From Mesorhizobium muleiense (GTDB lineage Bacteria; Pseudomonadota; Alphaproteobacteria; Rhizobiales; Rhizobiaceae), in contig NZ_FNEE01000001.1 in assembly GCF_900099905.1 (NCBI RefSeq), positions 545,091-609,090 on the forward strand: 64,000 nucleotides of DNA, in the 5' to 3' direction. This document shows positions 59,757 through 64,000 of this stretch, piece by piece. Positions within the stretch are counted from its first letter, which is position 1; the number at the start of each line of letters is the position of its first letter. The notes under the pieces are model-generated. The model worked only from the letters and a program-made list of their open reading frames with translations. It had not been told where the DNA came from and did not search any database. The translations under genes and the position numbers were made by a program.

Positions 59757-60544
59757 CCCGGCGCGACTTTTCCGAACGCGACATCCATATGGCCCTCGAT
59801 GACGAGCTGCCGGTTGACGAGCGCGTGGCTTATGACGTCTGGCTCGAGGCCAATCCTGAAATGAAGGCGAGGAGCGTCCGCTATGTCGCCGACCGCGCAG
59901 CACTTCGTGCCGCCTTCGCCGGCGTGCTCGACGAGCCGGTGCCGGCGCGGTTGCAAAATATCGTGTTCGGCGAGGCGCCGGTCAAGACGGCGCCATCGAG
60001 CTCGCGCTGGTGGCGGGCGGCTGCCGCAGCGGCGATGCTGGCCATTGGCGGTGTCGGCGGTTATGTCGCCGGCATCGACCATCTCGGTCTGGAAGACCCG
60101 GCAGAGGACCAACTCGCCGAGCAGGCGATCGCAGCCCATGTCCTCTATGCCGCCGAGCAACGGCATGCGGTGGAAGTGCCCGCCAGCGACAAGGATCATC
60201 TGCAGACCTGGCTGTCCAATAGGGTCGGCCTGAAGCTGGTCGCACCGGATCTGGCGGCGCAAGGATTCCAGCTCGTCGGCGGTCGGCTGCTGCCCGCTGG
60301 CGAGAGCAAGGCCGCGATGTTGCTTTATGAGGACGCCAAGGGCGAGCGCATCTCGCTGTTCGTCACAGCGGAATCGGCCGAGAAGACCAAGGGCACTTAT
60401 GGATCGGAAGAAGACGGCCCCGAGGCGATCTACTGGTTGGACAAGGGCTATGGCTGCGCCGTCGTCGGCTCGCTGCCGCGCGCGCAGCTGACTGCAGTGG
60501 CGAAGAGCGCCTACAGCCAGCTTGTCGCCGGGCTGGCCAGCTGA
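59753..60544 (+). CDS. Membrane anti-sigma factor
   Basis: 263 residues. The N-terminal cytosolic part (DFSERDIHMALDDELPVDER, VAYDVWLEANPEMKARSVRY) is the sigma-binding region. One membrane helix is WWRAAAAAAMLAIGGVGGYV. The C-terminal periplasmic domain (about 105-263) includes LQTWLSNRVGLKLVAPDLAA and GFQLVGGRLLPAGESKAAML, as in other anti-sigma factors of this type. Encoded directly after, and overlapping, its sigma factor. Confidence 0.88.
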   Translation: MTRRDFSERDIHMALDDELPVDERVAYDVWLEANPEMKARSVRYVADRAALRAAFAGVLDEPVPARLQNIVFGEAPVKTAPSSSRWWRAAAAAAMLAIGGVGGYVAGIDHLGLEDPAEDQLAEQAIAAHVLYAAEQRHAVEVPASDKDHLQTWLSNRVGLKLVAPDLAAQGFQLVGGRLLPAGESKAAMLLYEDAKGERISLFVTAESAEKTKGTYGSEEDGPEAIYWLDKGYGCAVVGSLPRAQLTAVAKSAYSQLVAGLAS

Positions 60545-60570
60545 GCTGCGCTGTTTTTCAAAGCTTGCGT

Positions 60571-60673
60571 CTACAGCGCCGCGCGTCTTCGGACACGCAA
60601 AGGACGCTGTAGCACTTTAATTTGCGCATCATCCTTTCCGAAAATCGATTTCGATTTTTTGGGGATCATGCGC
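60571..60673. repeat. Dispersed palindromic repeat (AAAGGACGCTGTAGC family), copy 3
   Basis: CTACAGCGCC (60571) and AAAGGACGCTGTAGCACTTT, then an inner hairpin CCGAAAATCGATTTCGATTT and GATCATGCGCC. The whole of 60545-60803 otherwise lacks genes. Confidence 0.75.
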
Positions 60674-60803
60674 CGCCGAAACTGTAAAAATTCAGCCCGA
60701 ATCGAGGTGCGATAGCGCTTGACGGATGCTGGCGCTTCGGCTGTGTTGTCGACACTTCTGACCAGGCCTTTCCAAGAATCCAATCGAGGTTTTCCAAGCC
60801 CGC

Positions 60804-61910
60804 ATGCCTGCCGAGATCCGCACGGCCCGCGCGTCTGACGTCGATGACCTCGCGGCGATCGAAAAAGCTGTTTTCTCTGGCGACCGCATTTCCCGCCGTT
60901 CCTTTCGTCAGTTGATCGAACGCGAGACCGCCGAGATGCTGGTTGCCGAAAACGACGGCCGCATCGCCGGCTATGCGGTCGTGCTGTTTCGCAAGGGCAG
61001 CGGAGTCGCGCGGCTCTATTCCATTGCCACCGGTCCGTTCTCCGGCGGGCTTGGCATTGGCCGCATGCTGCTGGAACGGGCCGAGGAAGCCGCCTTCGAG
61101 CACAACCGCATGATGCTGCGTCTCGAGGTGCGCGAGGACAACAGCCGAGCCATCCGCATTTACGAGCAGAGCGGCTACCGCAAGATCGGCCGCGAACCGG
61201 GCTATTACGAGGACGGCACCACGGCGCTGCGCTACGAAAAGACCCTGCGGGGCGACATTCCGGTCGCCACCAGGGTGCCGTTCTACCAGCAGACCTGCGA
61301 TTTCACCTGCGGCCCGTGCTGCCTGATGATGGCGATGGCCAATTTCGATGCCGGCTTCGTGCCCGACCCGGTGATGGAAATCCGTTTGTGGCGCGAGTCG
61401 ACCACCGTTTTCATGATGTCGGGGCCGGGCGGCTGCGAGCCGTTCGGCCTCGCCGTTGCCGGCCACGAAAGCGGGCTGTCTGCCGAGATATATGTCTCCT
61501 TCCATGGTGCGCTGTTCCTGCAGTCGGTGCGCAGCCAAGACAAGCGCCGGGTGATGGAACTGGCGCAGGTCGACTTTCGCCGGCGCGCGGAACGTTACGG
61601 CATCCCGGTGAATTACCGTCCATTCGCCATCGACGATATCCGCACCGCAATCGCAGAAGGAAAACTGGTGTTGGTCCTGATCAGCGGCTTCCTTATGTTC
61701 GGCAAGAAGGTTCCGCACTGGGTTCTGGCCATCGGCGACGATGGCGACCATATCCTGATCCATGATCCCTGGGTCGAAGACGAGAGACAGGAGACCATCC
61801 TTGATGCCGCCAACATTCCGGTGCCTTACGGCATCTTCATGAACATGGCGCAATTCGGCCGCGATGGATTGCGTGCCGCCATAATCCTCGGAAAGCGCGA
61901 CAGACAATGA
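60804..61910 (+). CDS. GNAT acetyltransferase fused to a C39-like peptidase
   Basis: 368 residues, two domains. N-terminal GNAT (1-145): AVEKA-type entry, then IATGPFSGGLGIGRMLLERA (acetyl-CoA loop) and NRMMLRLEVREDNSRAIRIY, EQSGYRKIGRE. The C-terminal domain (about 155-368) is a papain-like C39 peptidase: Cys169 in CDFTCGPCCLMMAM, His305 in PHWVLAIGDDGDHI, Asp321 in LIHDPW. No signal peptide. It overlaps the next ligase gene by 4 bp. GNAT-peptidase-ATP-grasp sets have been predicted to make or modify peptides; substrate unknown. Confidence 0.9.
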   Translation: MPAEIRTARASDVDDLAAIEKAVFSGDRISRRSFRQLIERETAEMLVAENDGRIAGYAVVLFRKGSGVARLYSIATGPFSGGLGIGRMLLERAEEAAFEHNRMMLRLEVREDNSRAIRIYEQSGYRKIGREPGYYEDGTTALRYEKTLRGDIPVATRVPFYQQTCDFTCGPCCLMMAMANFDAGFVPDPVMEIRLWRESTTVFMMSGPGGCEPFGLAVAGHESGLSAEIYVSFHGALFLQSVRSQDKRRVMELAQVDFRRRAERYGIPVNYRPFAIDDIRTAIAEGKLVLVLISGFLMFGKKVPHWVLAIGDDGDHILIHDPWVEDERQETILDAANIPVPYGIFMNMAQFGRDGLRAAIILGKRDRQ

Positions 61911-63370
61911 CCTGGGTCATCCTTACCGGCCGGCAGAACGATCTCGATCAGGTGGCGACACCGCACAAGATCATCACCAATCGCGACTATCTTGCGCATC
62001 CGGCGCTGTTTCGCGGCCAGCGGCCGAAAGTCATCAACCTGTCGAACAATTACGGCTACCAAAGCCGCGGCTACTATGCCTCGCTGCTCGCCGGTTCGCG
62101 CGGTCACAAGGTCATTCCGACGGTCGAGACGATGATCGACCTGTCCGAGCGCAAGCTCTACGAGCATGCGCTGCCGGAGCTGGAACTCGCGCTCAACAAA
62201 TGCCGCAAGGATCTGGGCGGAGCCTTTCCGCAAAAAGTCTGCATCTTTTTCGGCATCGGCTCGTCGAAGATATGGGATCGTTTCGCCAAGCTTTTGTTCG
62301 ACTGGTTCCGAGCGCCGGCGTTGGAAGTCCACATCACGGACAGCGCCGAATGGGCGTCGATCCGCAAGATCGGCTTCCATCCGCTGGCCAGGATGACCGA
62401 GGAGGAGGAAAAGCGCTTTCTTCAGTGCCTCGAGACCTACACCAGCCGCGAGTGGCGTGACACCAAGGGTCGCACGCCGGCGCGCTACACCTTCGCCACG
62501 CTGGTCGATCCGCATGAGGAGTTGCCGCCATCGGAGATCTCGTCGCTGCGCTATTGGGCCAAGATCGCCGAGAAGATGGGCGTCGAAATCGAGCCGATCA
62601 CCAAAAAGGATCTGGCCAAGCTCGCCAACTACGACGCGCTGTTCATCCGCGAGACGACTTCGATCTCCAATCACACCTACCGCTTCGCGCGCCGCGCCCA
62701 GCAGGAAGGCATGCCGGTCATCGACGATCCGCTGTCGATGATCCGCTGCACCAACAAGGTCTATCTCAACGAGCTGATGACCTACAACAAGGTGCCGGTG
62801 CCGCCGACGGTGATGATCGCCGGCATCTCGGACCTTGAAGTGGCGGCGCAGACGCTGGGCTTTCCGCTGGTGCTGAAAATCCCGGACTCGTCGTTTTCAC
62901 GCGGCGTCAAGAAATGCGCCACCTTTGAGGAGCTGAAGACGCTTGCCACCGAATGGCTGGAGGATTCCGATCTCCTGATCGCACAGAAATTCATTCCGAC
63001 CCAATATGACTGGCGCGTCGGCGTGCTCGGCGGCCAGCCTCTGTTTGCCGTGCACTACCTGATGGCCAAGAAGCACTGGCAGATCGTCAACCACAAGGCC
63101 AACGGCAAGCCCGACCAGGGCGGCATCAAGACCTTCACCTTAAAGGAGGCGCCGGCCCATGTCGTCGAGACGGCGGTGAGGGCGGCGCGCTGCATCGGCG
63201 ATGGCCTCTACGGCGTCGACCTCAAAGAGACCAAGGACGGTGTCTTCGTCATAGAGGTCAACGATAATCCCAACCTCGACCATGGCTGGGAGGACTCTGG
63301 CGAAAAAGACGAGGTATGGGTGCGGCTGACGCAGTGGTTCCTGGAGCGGCTCGACCGACAGGGACGGTAG
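61907..63370 (+). CDS. RimK-like ATP-grasp ligase with RLAN N-terminal domain
   Basis: 487 residues. The N-terminal RimK-like-associated (RLAN) domain starts MTWVILTGRQNDLDQVATPH, NLSNNYGYQSRGYYASLLAG. ATP-grasp follows: FPLVLKIPDSSFSRGVKKCA (P-loop-like), LLIAQKFIPTQYDWRVGVLG, and the Mg site VFVIEVNDNPNLDHGWEDSG. Members ligate amino acids to a carboxylate. Coupled (ATGA) to the GNAT-C39 gene, suggesting one pathway: ligation, trimming and acetylation of a peptide. Product not known. Confidence 0.9.
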   Translation: MTWVILTGRQNDLDQVATPHKIITNRDYLAHPALFRGQRPKVINLSNNYGYQSRGYYASLLAGSRGHKVIPTVETMIDLSERKLYEHALPELELALNKCRKDLGGAFPQKVCIFFGIGSSKIWDRFAKLLFDWFRAPALEVHITDSAEWASIRKIGFHPLARMTEEEEKRFLQCLETYTSREWRDTKGRTPARYTFATLVDPHEELPPSEISSLRYWAKIAEKMGVEIEPITKKDLAKLANYDALFIRETTSISNHTYRFARRAQQEGMPVIDDPLSMIRCTNKVYLNELMTYNKVPVPPTVMIAGISDLEVAAQTLGFPLVLKIPDSSFSRGVKKCATFEELKTLATEWLEDSDLLIAQKFIPTQYDWRVGVLGGQPLFAVHYLMAKKHWQIVNHKANGKPDQGGIKTFTLKEAPAHVVETAVRAARCIGDGLYGVDLKETKDGVFVIEVNDNPNLDHGWEDSGEKDEVWVRLTQWFLERLDRQGR

Positions 63371-63472
63371 CAGGGATTCTATCCGATCGACGCCCCGGCC
63401 TTCAATCCGTCGCGGCAGGCTCACACCTTCGGCTCCCCGCCCGAACACGGCGCTGTATCCCCTCAGCGTTTT

Positions 63473-64000
63473 TCAGTCGGCCGGCTGCACTGTTTGGCGC
63501 CGCGATTTCTCGATTGCCGCATACCGTTTGAGAAACGCGTTTTGCGCCCAGGTCACCGAACGCGGGGTGAAATCGAAGCGGTCGGCATTGAAGCCGCGCG
63601 GCCGGCCGAAGAATTCGGTCGCCTCGGCGGTCGAAAAACCGGCAAGCAGCGTCGCCTCGAAATAGGCGGCGATCTGGTCGGCGCGCTTGATCTCCTTGCG
63701 CAGGCCCGCAACCGGTTCGACCGGCAGCGAAAAGCGCAGATGGATGGCCCGCTGCAGCCTCAGCTCGCACTCCTTGTAGCTGCCGCCCATCACCGATTTG
63801 AACGGTGAGATCATGTCGCCGATGACATACTCCGGCGCGTCGTGCAGCAAAGCCGCCAGCCGCGCATCGGCTGGGGCGTCCGGCACCAGCTCGCCGAAAA
63901 GCGCCTCGACCAGCAGCGAATGCTGGGCGACGGAAAAGGCGTGATCGCCGATGGTCTGGCCATTCCAGCGGGCGACGCGGGCAAGCCCATGGGCGATGTC
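63473..64000 (-). CDS. HD-domain nucleotidase/phosphohydrolase, YfbR-like (5' end beyond window)
   Basis: The frame runs off the right edge, so the N-terminus is missing. Visible: GDHAFSVAQHSLLVEALFGE, then ALLHDAPEYVIGDMISPFKS with the His-Asp pair, EIKRADQIAAYFEATLLAGF with a further Asp. The order H...HD...D fits HD-domain enzymes of the YfbR type acting on 5'-nucleotides. About 175 residues are present. The C-terminal tail is short. Convergent with the ligase gene, 100 bp apart. Confidence 0.8.
   Translation of the reverse strand, partial: DIAHGLARVARWNGQTIGDHAFSVAQHSLLVEALFGELVPDAPADARLAALLHDAPEYVIGDMISPFKSVMGGSYKECELRLQRAIHLRFSLPVEPVAGLRKEIKRADQIAAYFEATLLAGFSTAEATEFFGRPRGFNADRFDFTPRSVTWAQNAFLKRYAAIEKSRRQTVQPAD

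Overview
The window looks like chromosome of an alphaproteobacterium of the Hyphomicrobiales, most likely Mesorhizobium or a close relative. This is inferred from high-GC codon use, a Rhizobiales-type porin, an HWE-type histidine kinase, the order acpS-lepB-rnc-era-recO, and several families of short palindromic intergenic repeats resembling rhizobial RIME/REP elements. No rRNA, CRISPR array or nodulation gene is visible.

Left arm (1-21.2 kb): ETF-ubiquinone oxidoreductase (cut by the window edge), a secreted DUF922 zinc-protease-like protein, AMP nucleosidase, small exported proteins and a branched-chain amino-acid-type binding protein. A leucine-catabolism block follows on the minus strand: TetR regulator, isovaleryl-CoA dehydrogenase, and both subunits of methylcrotonyl-CoA carboxylase. 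It contains an embedded AbrB/PIN toxin-antitoxin pair and a macrodomain protein. ETF-QO at the left edge accepts the electrons that Ivd-type dehydrogenases release. Then come a HisC-like aminotransferase, a TPR-sulfotransferase and a porin.

Mobile region (about 21.26-37.79 kb): an integrated element bounded by a 14-bp repeat of the 3' end of tRNA-Ser(GCT). It carries a tyrosine integrase, an AlpA-like regulator, an HNH-like protein, a replication-type winged-helix protein, a putative small terminase and a full-length large terminase. A tightly coupled run of small unknown genes follows, with no portal, capsid or tail genes recognised. Its right half holds cargo: an HExxH secreted protein, DUF6471 and DUF1236 proteins, a receiver protein, an HWE/HisKA_2 kinase, a ribbon-helix-helix repressor with a clear operator, a Tat-type exported protein, and two decayed genes.

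Right arm (37.9-64 kb): mostly core genes. These include an alpha/beta hydrolase, lytic transglycosylase, dapA, smpB, GH25 lysozyme, family-5-like uracil-DNA glycosylase, a NYN protein, rpoZ, the Rel/Spo (p)ppGpp enzyme and pyrE. A MarR/DUF417/glycolipid-binding cluster has twin operators. After it come acpS-lepB-rnc-era, a phosphotransferase-fold protein whose start codon lies in a repeat, recO, a DUF2339 membrane protein, an ECF sigma/anti-sigma pair, a GNAT-C39 peptidase fusion coupled to a RimK-like ATP-grasp ligase, and a partial HD-domain gene at the right edge.
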